DNA of 64,000 nucleotides. Origin: [Actinomadura] parvosata subsp. kistnae (GTDB taxonomy: Bacteria > Actinomycetota > Actinomycetes > Streptosporangiales > Streptosporangiaceae). The stretch is taken from NCBI RefSeq assembly GCF_900323885.1, contig NZ_OOHJ01000030.1, positions 1 through 64,000 of the forward strand, in the 5' to 3' direction. Positions 18,045 to 26,712 of this stretch are shown here, piece by piece (within the stretch, counting starts at the first letter, position 1; each line of letters opens with the position of its first letter). A program made the position numbers and the translations under genes. The notes beneath the pieces are model-generated. The model was not told the DNA's origin and did not search any database. It was given only the letters and a program-made list of their open reading frames with translations.

Positions 18045-18278
18045 TCAGGAGTCCGCGACGGCGCAACCGGCGGCTTCCACCGCCGCGCGGACCTGTTCCT
18101 CGCCGACAGGGCCATCAGTCAGGACGCTGACCCGCCCCTCAGCCGGATCGACCTCCACACCGACGACTCCCGGCACCTGGATGAGCTCCGACTTGATGGC
18201 GGCCAGACAGTGGCCGCAGGTCTCCGGGGACAGGCCGGCGATGCGATAAGCGACGAGGCTGTAGGCAACAGTGATCAT
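18045..18278 (-). CDS. HMA-domain metal chaperone (CopZ-like)
   Basis: The 77-residue protein has the ferredoxin-like HMA fold. It has an unusual metal loop GLSPETCGHC where most homologues have GMTCGHC, then VPGVVGVEVDPAEGRVSV and an AVEAAGCAV end. The CxxC pair should bind Cu(I) and hand it to a P-type ATPase or regulator in the cytosol. The extra residues before the first cysteine lengthen the loop and may change affinity. It differs clearly from the second HMA protein at 38858-39070. It is divergent from the LuxR-type regulator at 18465; the gap shows no ATACC/GGTAT box. Confidence 0.82.
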   Translation of the reverse strand: MITVAYSLVAYRIAGLSPETCGHCLAAIKSELIQVPGVVGVEVDPAEGRVSVLTDGPVGEEQVRAAVEAAGCAVADS

Positions 18279-18464
18279 TGGATCCCTCCTTCTGCTTCAC
18301 GGCGAGTACTGCGCCGCGTCAGAACAGATCGTGCTGCACGGAAGTACCGGCGTGGAGGTATCAGACGCTTCCGAAACACGACATGGCGAAAACCGGAACC
18401 TTTGCCACAAAAGGGCCGAATGTGCCACTGTTCAGCGTTGAGCCGGCGCTAGGGAGGAAGTTCG

Positions 18465-19451
18465 GTGGTGGACGAGGGGCCGCTTGCTGCGGATGACAGC
18501 GTGGCGCGTTCCTTGTACGCCCGCATGCGGGACCGAGGAGAGTCGTTGCCCGAGGCCGCCGAGGAGCTGCGCCTGGCGGCGGCGGACATCGACCGGGCTC
18601 GCTCCCAGCTCGTCCGGCTCCAGCTGCTGAATCCTGAGACGCAGACCGCTGCCGACGTCGCCACCGCGCTCAACCGGAGCCTGCAGAGCAGCCACCGGCT
18701 GCTCGACAGCCTGATCGAGCAGCACGTCAAGACGGCTTCGCTGGCGAAGCACTATCTCGGCCTGTCCGGACCGGCGGACAGCCACGCGCATGTGGAGTTC
18801 TTCCCCTGGCCCGACCGCCGCGAGCACCTGTCCGAGCGCATTGACGAGCTGGCCGAACAGGCTGAACACGAAGTGCTCGGCATGCATCCGATCGCGCCGT
18901 GGACCCGCGAATCGCTGGAGGCCGGCCTGGCCCGCAGCGAGACCACCGCCCGCAACGGCGTACGGTTGCGTGCTCTGCACGCGCAGATCGCCATGTCGAA
19001 CCCGCTGATTCGTGAGTTCATGGGTGAATGGCGCAGGTGCGGCATCGAGGTGCGGGTCACGCCTGTGATCCCTACGCGCATGCTCATCTACGACCGTCAC
19101 ACCGCCGTCGTCCAGGCCGATCCGGAGTCGCTGCAGGCGGGCACCGTGCTGATTCGCGGCGGAGGCGTGGTGAAGTCGCTGGCGGCGATCTACGACTACT
19201 GCTGGACGACGGCCTCCGAGCCCGAGGACGTCCCACGGTCGACCGATGGCGTGTCGCTCACCGAGCAGCAGCTCGCCGTGCTGCGCATGCTCGCAGCGGG
19301 GGCGAAGGACTCCGCCATCGCGCGCAGCATGGGCGTCTCGACGCGCACCATCACCCGGCTGGTCGGCGAGCTGACGGCGGTACTGGGCGCGAGCAGCCGG
19401 TTCCAGGCAGGCGTGCGGGCGGCACGACTCGGCTGGCTCGACCCCGGCTGA
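18465..19451 (+). CDS. LuxR-type HTH regulator with TrmB-like N-terminal region
   Basis: The 328-residue protein ends in a LuxR/NarL-type DNA-binding domain: LTEQQLAVLRMLAAGAKDSA, then a recognition helix in RSMGVSTRTITRLVGEL (about residues 265-315). The N-terminal ~70 residues resemble a winged-helix or TrmB-like segment (YARMRDRGESLPEAAEELRL). The middle part looks like a phospholipase-D-like or ligand domain shared by many actinobacterial regulators of this class. The GTG at 18465 follows GGGAGGAAG; a second GTG is three bases later. It is convergent with the saccharopine-dehydrogenase-like gene. The signal it senses is unknown. Confidence 0.82.
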   Translation: MVDEGPLAADDSVARSLYARMRDRGESLPEAAEELRLAAADIDRARSQLVRLQLLNPETQTAADVATALNRSLQSSHRLLDSLIEQHVKTASLAKHYLGLSGPADSHAHVEFFPWPDRREHLSERIDELAEQAEHEVLGMHPIAPWTRESLEAGLARSETTARNGVRLRALHAQIAMSNPLIREFMGEWRRCGIEVRVTPVIPTRMLIYDRHTAVVQADPESLQAGTVLIRGGGVVKSLAAIYDYCWTTASEPEDVPRSTDGVSLTEQQLAVLRMLAAGAKDSAIARSMGVSTRTITRLVGELTAVLGASSRFQAGVRAARLGWLDPG

Positions 19452-19472
19452 CCGGCGAGCCTGCCGCGCGAT

Positions 19473-20474
19473 TCAGTCATCGACGTCGAGGGCGAACCCG
19501 TCGGCGGCCAGCTCGGTCAGGAAGGCGATCGGGTCCACCAGCTGCTCGATGTGGCGCACGCCGGCCGGCAGTCCCGGCAGGTGGCGAACGATCAGCGCGG
19601 CCGCGCGGCCGGTCGCGCGGCTCTGGGAGTGCCCGCTGAAGGACGCCTGAGCCGCCCCCGCACTAACCGTCACGGCGAAGCCGTCACCGCCGAAGTGGAT
19701 CTTCGTCAGCGCCGTGAGCAGCAGCCCGCGTGTCCGGGGACGGCGCAGCAGCCCCGCGATCGTGGGCCGCCGGGCGGCGGCCAGCAGCGTGGTGAACAGG
19801 CGGGAGTCGAGGCACAGGCCCGTGCGGGCGGACGGCACGGCGATCGTGCGGGGCAGCGTGTACTGGTCGGAGAAGGGGAAGCGGTGCACGGTACGGGTTC
19901 CGTACGGCTCGGGGAAGGCCATCGTCCACGATCCGTCGAGCACGCCGAGCCCGTCGAGCGTCCAGGCGATGGCCGCGGAGCCGTGCTGCTCCCCCGAGCC
20001 GAGCAGCACGCCGATGCGCAGGTCGCGGCCCGGTGACCGCTCGTCGACCAGGCGGGCCAGCAGGTTGGTGACGCCGGGGACGAGCCCGACGCTCAGGGCG
20101 GCGGTCGTGCCGCGTGCGGTGGCGAGGTCGTCCAGCTCCTCGATCGAGGCCAGCACGTCGCGGGAGGCCGACACGTCGACGTAGCCGATGCCGCGCTCCA
20201 GGCAGGCGCGGGCGACGGAGGCGTTGCCGGTCTCGGCGCACATGAGCACCGTCGTGACGCCTTCCAGCGCTCTGGCCAGGTCGGCGGGGTCGGCGGCGTC
20301 CACGCGTACCGGCCTTGCGCCGGGGACGGGCCGGGCCCGGCCGGGATGGCGACCGGCGACGATCACCCGCGTGCCGGGACGTGCTGACAGGGCCAGCGCG
20401 GCCTCGCGGCCGACCGCGCCGTATCCGCCGAGGATCAGGACGACGCCACCGCTCCCCACGCTTTTCGTAGTCAC
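19473..20474 (-). CDS. Saccharopine-dehydrogenase-like NAD(P)-binding oxidoreductase
   Basis: The 333-residue product has an N-terminal Rossmann fold, VVLILGGYGAVGREAALAL, and the pattern of saccharopine dehydrogenase-like proteins (TTVLMCAETGNASVARACLE, then VDVSASRDVL). The substrate is unknown; it need not be a lysine-pathway enzyme. The GTG at 20474 is chosen over an ATG at 20531. On the minus strand a -35 TTGACT at 20510-20505 and a -10 CATTCT at 20486-20481 would place the transcript start on this codon, giving a leaderless message. It is divergent from, and probably repressed by, the TetR gene whose operator overlaps this promoter. Confidence 0.75.
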   Translation of the reverse strand: MTTKSVGSGGVVLILGGYGAVGREAALALSARPGTRVIVAGRHPGRARPVPGARPVRVDAADPADLARALEGVTTVLMCAETGNASVARACLERGIGYVDVSASRDVLASIEELDDLATARGTTAALSVGLVPGVTNLLARLVDERSPGRDLRIGVLLGSGEQHGSAAIAWTLDGLGVLDGSWTMAFPEPYGTRTVHRFPFSDQYTLPRTIAVPSARTGLCLDSRLFTTLLAAARRPTIAGLLRRPRTRGLLLTALTKIHFGGDGFAVTVSAGAAQASFSGHSQSRATGRAAALIVRHLPGLPAGVRHIEQLVDPIAFLTELAADGFALDVDD

Positions 20475-20507
20475 ACTACAAGAATGTTTTCGTAGTGCCG
20501 CTATAGT
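20462..20507. promoter_or_regulatory. Shared operator/promoter between a TetR gene and its divergent target
   Basis: TTTTCGTAGT is repeated at 20462-20471 and 20487-20496. A perfect 13-bp palindrome GTAGT-CAC-ACTAC covers 20467-20479, including the GTG start of the leftward gene. The rightward -10 TATAGT (20502-20507) lies inside the leftward -35 TTGACT. Binding of the TetR protein here would block both genes; that is inference from layout. Confidence 0.6.
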
Positions 20508-20513
20508 CAAGCC

Positions 20514-21197
20514 GTGAGCGCACCACGACACGCCAGCGGCCGTACCCCCGAGAAGGAGGACGGGAGGGCGGCACGGGCCAGATCGACCCGCGCCCGCATC
20601 ATCGCGGCCGCCACCGAGCTGTTCACCACGAGCGGCTACGCGAGCACGAGCATCAACGCCATCGCGGCCGAGGCACGCGTCGGCGAGCAGACCGTCTACT
20701 ACGCCTTCGGCACCAAAAGGGCCATCCTGACCGCGGCCCTCGATCGGGCCGTCGCGGGCGACGACGAGCCGGTGCCCACCCTCGAACGCCCCTGGGCGCG
20801 GGAGGCGATCGCCGACCCCGACCCGCTCGGGCAGCTCCGCCGCCAGGTGGCCGGCGCGGGCGAGATCTACTCACGGGCCGCGCCCCTCCTCGACGTCGTG
20901 CGCAGCGCCGCCACCACCGACCCCGACCTCGCCGAGGTCTGGGCCGCCAACGTCCGGCAACGCCTCACCGTGCAACGCGCCTTCACCGAAGCGCTGGCCC
21001 GCAAGACGCCCCTGCGCGACGGGCTCACCAGCGAGCTCGCGGCCGACGTCACGCTGACGATCCTGTCCCCCGAGACGTACAACCTGCTGGTCCACAACCG
21101 CGGCTGGAGCCGGGCGCGCTGGCGCGGCTGGGCCTTCGACGCCCTCGTCGGCCTGCTCACCACCCTGCCCCGCCCCGATCAGACGCTTGAGGAATGA
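20514..21197 (+). CDS. TetR-family regulator
   Basis: The 227-residue protein carries a TetR helix-turn-helix, SINAIAAEARVGEQTVYYAF, at about residues 45-64 after the helix TRARIIAAATELFTTSGY. The C-terminal region RARWRGWAFDALVGLLTTL is typical of TetR_C domains in actinomycetes. The GTG at 20514 lacks a ribosome site. A -10 TATAGT ends seven bases upstream, so the mRNA is probably leaderless, like that of the divergent gene. It most likely represses itself and the saccharopine-dehydrogenase-like gene. Its 3' end overlaps that of the convergent methyltransferase gene by 19 bases. Confidence 0.88.
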   Translation: MSAPRHASGRTPEKEDGRAARARSTRARIIAAATELFTTSGYASTSINAIAAEARVGEQTVYYAFGTKRAILTAALDRAVAGDDEPVPTLERPWAREAIADPDPLGQLRRQVAGAGEIYSRAAPLLDVVRSAATTDPDLAEVWAANVRQRLTVQRAFTEALARKTPLRDGLTSELAADVTLTILSPETYNLLVHNRGWSRARWRGWAFDALVGLLTTLPRPDQTLEE

Positions 21198-21943
21198 CCA
21201 TCCGTCCGGGTGGCGGAGGCGAGGAACAGCGGCAGCGCGAGGAACAGCCGATCCTGTTCTGCTCGTCGCACCTGCTCGCCCGTCCAGGCGTCATGCTGCT
21301 CCCGGGTGATGATCCCGGCCGCGTGCACAGCCTGCGCGATGCCGGTCAGCATGCCGAGCATCGTCTTGCCGGTGAAGACCCCGACGTGCACCTCCACCTC
21401 CACCTCGCGGAATCCGGCGTCCAGCAGCAGGTTGCGGTAGCCGCGGGCGGCGCGCGGGCTGGCGGTCAGGTCGGCGCGGGCCTGCACGATGGTCCGGGTG
21501 AGGCCGGGCTGGTCGGAGTCGATGACAAAGGTGTCCCAGTCCTGCCCGATGAGCACGATCCGGCCTCCGGGGGCCAGCACGCGGGCGGCCTCGGTCAAGG
21601 CCCGGGCCGGGTCGCCGAGTTCGTGGAAGACCTTGTCCGCCCGGTACCCGGCCACCTCGTGGTCGCCCAGGGGAAGCCGGTAGGCGTCGCCGGCGCGGAA
21701 GTCGGCATCGGGCCAGCGCCGCTGGGCAACCGTGATCATCTCTTCGCTGACGTCCATGCCGACCGCCGTGACCTTCCTGTCGTTCAGCTCGGCAACCGCC
21801 CGGCCCGCGCCGCAGCCCACGTCGACGGCAGCGTCCCCGGGCTGGAGCCTGAGCAGGTCGTACGATCGGGCGCGCAGCATGGCGGCGGCCGGGATGGCGT
21901 CGGCGAGGTCGAGCAGCTTGATGAGTTCCGTGTCGTTGGACAT
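21179..21943 (-). CDS. SAM-dependent class I methyltransferase
   Basis: The ~254-residue protein has the class I methyltransferase motifs AVDVGCGAGRAVAEL (motif I), VTAVGMDVSEEM (acidic loop), DFRAGDAYRLPL, and ARVLAPGGRIVLIG (motif III). The C-terminus is helical. It resembles UbiE/ArsM-like small-molecule methyltransferases; the substrate is unknown. The ATG at 21943 (MSNDTELIKLL) follows GGTGG by five bases. In-frame ATGs at 21955 and 21973 are possible, but the latter lies in the operator palindrome. It is divergent from a MerR gene, so activation by that protein is likely. Confidence 0.8.
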   Translation of the reverse strand: MSNDTELIKLLDLADAIPAAAMLRARSYDLLRLQPGDAAVDVGCGAGRAVAELNDRKVTAVGMDVSEEMITVAQRRWPDADFRAGDAYRLPLGDHEVAGYRADKVFHELGDPARALTEAARVLAPGGRIVLIGQDWDTFVIDSDQPGLTRTIVQARADLTASPRAARGYRNLLLDAGFREVEVEVHVGVFTGKTMLGMLTGIAQAVHAAGIITREQHDAWTGEQVRRAEQDRLFLALPLFLASATRTDGHSSSV

Positions 21944-21957
21944 GTACGCCACCATGC

Positions 21958-21979
21958 GACTTAATGTCGACATGAAGTC
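21958..21979. promoter_or_regulatory. MerR-type operator palindrome
   Basis: A 22-bp near-perfect palindrome (20 of 22 positions symmetric) is centred on ATGTCGACAT, with outer arms GACTT and AAGTC. It lies between the divergent methyltransferase and MerR genes. Long dyads in the promoter spacer are the usual MerR-family binding sites. Confidence 0.65.
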
Positions 21980-21989
21980 AAATCCGGTG

Positions 21990-22403
21990 ATGGCCATCGG
22001 CGACGTCGCCGCCCGGTTCGGGCTCGCGCCGCACGTGCTCCGCCATTGGGAGGCGATGGGGCTGCTGGCCCCGGCCCGCGCTGAGGGCGACCGCCGCCGC
22101 TACGGCCGCGACGACCTCTACCGGATCGCGGTGATCCTGCGCGCCAGGGAAGCCGGCATCGGCCTGGAGGATCTCCGCCAGATGCTCACCACCACCGATC
22201 CGGCCGCCCGCCGGGAGCTCCTTCATCGCCACCGCGAGGACCTGGTACGGCGCATCGCCGCCGCCCAGGCCCAGCTCGATCTCCTCGATTGCGCGCTGAC
22301 CTGCGATCACGAGGACTTCTCCAGTTGCCGGCACTTCCAGGCGATGCTCACTGAACGCGTCGAACAGGCCGCCGCCCCGTCTGCGGTGCCGGTCGGGCAG
22401 TGA
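21990..22403 (+). CDS. MerR-family regulator
   Basis: The 137-residue protein begins MAIGDVAARFGLAPHVLRHW, the typical MerR recognition helix, followed by the wing GDRRRYGRDDLYRI and a dimerisation coiled coil. The C-terminal part contains DCALTCDHEDFSSCRHF, a cysteine/histidine cluster that may sense a metal or thiol-reactive compound. The ATG at 21990 is preferred because the in-frame ATG at 21972 falls inside the operator palindrome. MerR proteins distort the promoter spacer to activate divergent genes; the likely target is the adjacent methyltransferase. A bidirectional hairpin follows the stop codon. Confidence 0.85.
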   Translation: MAIGDVAARFGLAPHVLRHWEAMGLLAPARAEGDRRRYGRDDLYRIAVILRAREAGIGLEDLRQMLTTTDPAARRELLHRHREDLVRRIAAAQAQLDLLDCALTCDHEDFSSCRHFQAMLTERVEQAAAPSAVPVGQ

Positions 22404-22448
22404 TCACGGACCTGGCCGGCACGCGCCGTGCGGGCCAGGTCCGTGATC
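22402..22448. terminator. Bidirectional hairpin terminator
   Basis: GATCACGGACCTGGCC (22402-22417) pairs perfectly with GGCCAGGTCCGTGATC (22433-22448). The hairpin exactly fills the gap between the convergent MerR and tyrosinase genes, touching both stop codons. Confidence 0.88.
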
Positions 22449-25019
22449 TTACGCGTGCCCGTCTCCCACTATGATCCGGTCGTCGACGCGATTCCATACG
22501 GGGATCGTGCGGAGCTCTTCCCGGGTGAAGGGCTCGCCGCGCAGCGACGTGCCGGCTGCGCGCAGATGCACCCGGTAGAGGCCGGCCACCGGAGTGGGCA
22601 GTTTCTCGCCGAACTCGCCGTCCGCCACTTCGGGCAGCGGCAGCACGTACGGCTTCGCGGCGGGCCCGCTGATCTCGGCGTGGACCGAGACGGTGTGCGC
22701 GAGCGGGATCCCGGCCTCCGCGAGCGACACCCGGATCTGCGCGTCGCCGCCGGGCAGGCGGGAGGACTGCCGGACGACGACGTCCATCCGGATCGCCGAG
22801 CGGGCCTGCACCGCCAGGGTGTAGGGCAGGCCGTGCGTCCTGATCCGGTTGATCTCCTCGCGGTTGCCGCGTTCCTCCAGCTCGCTGATGATCCGCTTCA
22901 GTTCGTCCGGATCGATGGACAGGTGGGCCTTCCACTCCCCGCCGACCGGCCCCGGCATCACCGGCGCGGGCAGGGCCAGCCGGAGTACCTGGTGGTGGGA
23001 GGTGGCGGCCAGCTCGGCACCGTTGGTGTCGTCGATGCGGGTGCGGTCGGGCGCTTCGAGGGCGACCTTGAGCGCCCGGGCGTAGGGGGTGAGCACGATC
23101 ACGTCGCTGCGGCTGTCGGCCTCGGTCAGCGGGTACGGCTCCACGGCCGTCCCGCCGATGGGGACGAATCCGTCCGGGTCGACGATGATCGCGGAGTTCG
23201 TCATGCCTGCGATGATCTGGGCGTAGTACTTCTGCAGCCGGATCTGGTCGTCGGCGCCGGCCTGGCCGGTGAGGAGCAGGTACCCGCCGGAGCTGTTGAC
23301 CAGCTCGCCGAGCGCGACGGGGTTGAGCTGCTCGGCCGTGCCGAGCCCGACGGCGAACACCCGGGAGGTGATCAGCGGTGCGACGTCGGCGACGAACTTC
23401 GCGGCCGTCTCGAACCCGTCGGTGAACACCACCGTCGCCTGCGAGCTGAACCCGGAGACCTTTCCGAGCTGCGCGGCGGCCAGCTCCAGGCCGTCACCGA
23501 TGGAGGTGAGGCCGTTGGGGTTGGTCACGTGGGCGGCGATGGCGGCCAGCGCGCCCGTCCGTCCCGCGCCGCCGATCGTGCCGCCCGCCACCTCGACGGG
23601 CATCGCCTCGGCGGCATCGGTATCGAACTGGATCACCCCGACGGCGTCATCGTCGCCGAGCAGGTGCACGAACAGCGGCGCGGAGTTGCGCAGCACCTCG
23701 ATGCGTTTGAGCCCGGCCACGCCGGACGGCGCGTCCATGCTGCCGGACCGGTCGAGCACCATCGACGAGGCGACCGTGGGCTTGGCGATCACGTTGGCCT
23801 CGATCGGGATGCTGAAGGCGTCGCCGGTCTCGGTGACATTGACCTCCAGCGTGCCGGACGCCGACGAGCCCGCCAGGCCCGGCTGGAATAGCACCCAGAC
23901 GAAGACGTCATGCGACTCGTACGCCTGCGGGTCGGGCGTCACCACCGACGACTGCAGCACGGTGAAGGCCGGATCGCCCTTCACCGCGGCCTGGCAGGTG
24001 ACTTGGCGGCAGCCGCGGATCCGCAGGCGCAGCGCGCGGGCGGTCTGCTCGCCCTCGGCGACGTCCAGGAACCGCAGCGGCAGCCCGGCGGTGGGCGCGA
24101 TCTGCGTGACGCTCACCGGCAGCGAGTCGTAGCACGGCGGGGTCACCACGGACGGGTGGCGGCAGTTCTTGATCTCGATGTCGGTGGAGCCGCTGGTCCA
24201 CGGTGGGATCGGCGAGCCGAACTCGACCGTGCCGTCCCACGGCTGCAGGTTGTGCAGGATGCCGCGTGGGCCGCTGGAGTTCGTCTCGCTTCCGTACACC
24301 TGCGCCTGGTCCAGCCGCCACTCGCGGCCCGGCTGGGTTTGCCACATCGCGAACAGCCGGTCCACGTTGGAGTGCAGCAGGAAGACGAAGGGGTCCTCAA
24401 AGGACTTGTGCGGGTCGAAAATGTTGCTCCCCGGCCCGAAGAACCCGTGCGCGGTGTTGTGTGAGCTCTCCAGCGCGGTGCGGAAGGCCGGCCACTGCTG
24501 TGCCTGCGGCAGCGCGTCACCGCTGGCGAGGATCATGGCGTCGGAGTCCACCCCCGGCGCGCCGGGATCGCAGAACCGCTTGATGGCCGGGGGCGGGTCG
24601 GCGGGGTTGCCCGTGTCGTCGCGGCTGCCCTGCACTTGATCACCGTTGTGCAGCGCCGCCAGGACGCCCTGCAGCAGACCGCCGGCGGTGCCGAAGAAGT
24701 TGTCGGTCGTCAGGTCCACCGTGCCGCCGTTGCCGTCGTCGGCGGCGCGCGGGTCCTGCGTCCAGTCCCAGTAGTGCAGCGCCACGCCCGGGTCCACCTG
24801 TTGCAGGAGGCGTTCGAAGCGGTTGCACAGCTCGCGGTGCCAGGGGATGAACGATGGCCCGTTGTGGTTGTGGGTGCCCTGATGGATCTGGTCTTGCTTG
24901 TCCCAGTACGACACGCCGTCGGCGTACGACAGGAGGTCCGCCTTCCGTACCGCGGCGACGAAGGCGTCGCGCTCGGCCTGGCTGAGATGTGCGACATTAC
25001 GCCGCATCGGTCTGCCCAT
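22449..25019 (-). CDS. Tyrosinase-VWA fusion protein
   Basis: The ~856-residue protein begins with a tyrosinase-type copper domain (residues ~1-300). CuA-type histidines lie in HQGTHNHNGPSFIPWHRE and CuB-type histidines in ESSHNTAHGFFG and FLLHSNVDRLF. A linker region follows, then a von Willebrand A domain from about residue 440 with the metal-ion site DRSGSMD (DxSxS), and a C-terminal beta-rich region. Ordinary bacterial tyrosinases are ~280 residues and need a caddie protein; this long fusion lacks a visible one. No signal peptide is evident. The ATG at 25019 (MGRPMRRNVAHLS) has GGGGGA five bases upstream. It may oxidise phenols while the VWA part binds a partner or surface; that function is inference. 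Confidence 0.85.
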   Translation of the reverse strand: MGRPMRRNVAHLSQAERDAFVAAVRKADLLSYADGVSYWDKQDQIHQGTHNHNGPSFIPWHRELCNRFERLLQQVDPGVALHYWDWTQDPRAADDGNGGTVDLTTDNFFGTAGGLLQGVLAALHNGDQVQGSRDDTGNPADPPPAIKRFCDPGAPGVDSDAMILASGDALPQAQQWPAFRTALESSHNTAHGFFGPGSNIFDPHKSFEDPFVFLLHSNVDRLFAMWQTQPGREWRLDQAQVYGSETNSSGPRGILHNLQPWDGTVEFGSPIPPWTSGSTDIEIKNCRHPSVVTPPCYDSLPVSVTQIAPTAGLPLRFLDVAEGEQTARALRLRIRGCRQVTCQAAVKGDPAFTVLQSSVVTPDPQAYESHDVFVWVLFQPGLAGSSASGTLEVNVTETGDAFSIPIEANVIAKPTVASSMVLDRSGSMDAPSGVAGLKRIEVLRNSAPLFVHLLGDDDAVGVIQFDTDAAEAMPVEVAGGTIGGAGRTGALAAIAAHVTNPNGLTSIGDGLELAAAQLGKVSGFSSQATVVFTDGFETAAKFVADVAPLITSRVFAVGLGTAEQLNPVALGELVNSSGGYLLLTGQAGADDQIRLQKYYAQIIAGMTNSAIIVDPDGFVPIGGTAVEPYPLTEADSRSDVIVLTPYARALKVALEAPDRTRIDDTNGAELAATSHHQVLRLALPAPVMPGPVGGEWKAHLSIDPDELKRIISELEERGNREEINRIRTHGLPYTLAVQARSAIRMDVVVRQSSRLPGGDAQIRVSLAEAGIPLAHTVSVHAEISGPAAKPYVLPLPEVADGEFGEKLPTPVAGLYRVHLRAAGTSLRGEPFTREELRTIPVWNRVDDRIIVGDGHA

Positions 25020-25210
25020 GATCGTCCCCCCATGGGGCCTGGACACGGTTGACACATCGACGCTACGCACGCCGGACCAGGGAGCGACACCGGGAAATCC
25101 CTAGTGCTGCCTCAGACACCGCGGCCAGGGTGGCAGTCTGCGTCCCTTTTCGGCTTGACTCCAGGAAGCCAGCCACCACTCTTGTACTATCCGTCTTAGG
25201 AGGAACGGCC

Positions 25211-26629
25211 ATGCGCGGTCTTGCCTTGCTCGCCCTCGTCGTTGCCGCGCTGGCCCTGCCTCTTCCACCCCAGGCCTTGGCACACGATCATCCGAGCGGG
25301 ATCAGTGATCTGGTCACACCCGCCTTGTTCCGCGTCGAGGCGACCTCGCAGGTCAAGATCATCCTGTCTGACCCATCTGACGACGCCGTGCGCGTCGAGC
25401 GTAGCTTCGACGTCCCCCTCGGAACGGGTAGCGGCGTGATGATCAATCCCGACGGTGCCATCGTGACGCTCGGCGAAGTCGTCAAGAGCGAGCGGAACCC
25501 AGCCGTCTACGCGGTCAACAAGTTGTTCGCCGAACAGTACGGATTGGACATCCCTGACGACTTCAGCCTCCATTCGGTGACGAACGGTCAGCGCAACCGG
25601 CAACTCCAGCAGTGTTACTCGGGGGAGAGCCCCTCCACGGCCTGCGACCTCGACATCAGCACCACCGTCAGAGTGTTCCGCAACACCTTGCCGCCGGACA
25701 CTCAGGGGTTCAGCGCCAGCATCGTGCAGGCCGCTACGCCCGGGAGTCCAGCGATTCTCATGGCCTCCGGTCTAGCCGGAGTCGGAGAGCTCCCCACAGC
25801 TCCACTCGCCACCGAAGTTCCCGCTCAGGCGGGCGCCGCCGTGAACATCGCGGGCTTCCTGGGCCGCCCGGCCGCAGACACTGGCGATCACGTCGATATT
25901 GCCCATCTCGGCCAGCCTGGCGCCGCCGCGGAGGCGGGCCGTGGCTTCGCCGATCCGCAGAAGAAGGTCGACGAGCCGTCCAAACTGGGCGCGCTCATCG
26001 ACCAGGGGCTCCGCGGCGGACCGGTGATCGGCGACAAGGACGGACACGTCATCGGCCTGCTCGCCGGAGGCGGTAAGGACGCGAAGATGATCGGCGTTCG
26101 TGAGATCGCCGCCGCGCTGCGGAAGGCGAACATCACCCCTCGCAGAGGTGGTGTGGACGCGGCCTTCGAAGCCGCGCTGACGCGATTCCACACGCACTAC
26201 TACAGCCAGGCGGTGCCAGGGTTCCAACGCGTCCTGGCCCTCTCACCGGGCCATGTCATGGCTGCCGAACACCTCAGGACTGCGTTGGCCAAGAGAGACG
26301 GCCCAGAGGACAAGGGGACGATTGCACCGGAAACGGAAGGAACCATGTCGTTGTGGCTGATCATCGTAGGGGTGGCGCTCATCGCTGCCGTGCTGGGCAG
26401 CGCACTACTCCTGTGGGTCCGTCGCTCACCAAGGTCTGAGGAGCCCAGACCGGGGGCGACGTCGGATGACACGGCGAGTTCGACCGTGAATGTCAGGCGC
26501 CCCGGGACGCCTTCTCCACCTCTGGACCCACAGGTCCGGGCCTCCACGAGATATTGCACCGCCTGTGGCATGCAGATGGAGCAGGGTCACAGGTTCTGTG
26601 CCTACTGCGGACGCCCGGCGAGTATCTGA
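25211..26629 (+). CDS. Secreted trypsin-fold pseudoprotease with TM segment and C-terminal zinc ribbon
   Basis: The 472-residue protein has a signal peptide (MRGLALLALVVAALALPLPP, cleavage near AHD). A HtrA/trypsin-like fold begins GSGVMINPDGAIVTLGEVVK, and the region expected to carry the catalytic serine reads GLRGGPVIGDKDGHVIGLLA. The histidine site is LGEV instead of AHV, and GxSGGP has become GLRGGP, so the catalytic His and Ser are both lost. A short helical repeat region follows, then a membrane segment SLWLIIVGVALIAAVLGSAL and a cytoplasmic tail ending in a zinc ribbon YCTACGMQMEQGHRFCAYCG. It may transmit an outside binding event to the cytosol. The ATG at 25211 has GGAGG upstream. 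Confidence 0.78.
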   Translation: MRGLALLALVVAALALPLPPQALAHDHPSGISDLVTPALFRVEATSQVKIILSDPSDDAVRVERSFDVPLGTGSGVMINPDGAIVTLGEVVKSERNPAVYAVNKLFAEQYGLDIPDDFSLHSVTNGQRNRQLQQCYSGESPSTACDLDISTTVRVFRNTLPPDTQGFSASIVQAATPGSPAILMASGLAGVGELPTAPLATEVPAQAGAAVNIAGFLGRPAADTGDHVDIAHLGQPGAAAEAGRGFADPQKKVDEPSKLGALIDQGLRGGPVIGDKDGHVIGLLAGGGKDAKMIGVREIAAALRKANITPRRGGVDAAFEAALTRFHTHYYSQAVPGFQRVLALSPGHVMAAEHLRTALAKRDGPEDKGTIAPETEGTMSLWLIIVGVALIAAVLGSALLLWVRRSPRSEEPRPGATSDDTASSTVNVRRPGTPSPPLDPQVRASTRYCTACGMQMEQGHRFCAYCGRPASI

Positions 26630-26712
26630 TCTCATCCACTCCGGCGTTGCAGAGCCCAGCGCCGTTGCCACTCAGGGTGGGCCGCGGCATCAATGGCTGC
26701 GGCCCTCGCCCC

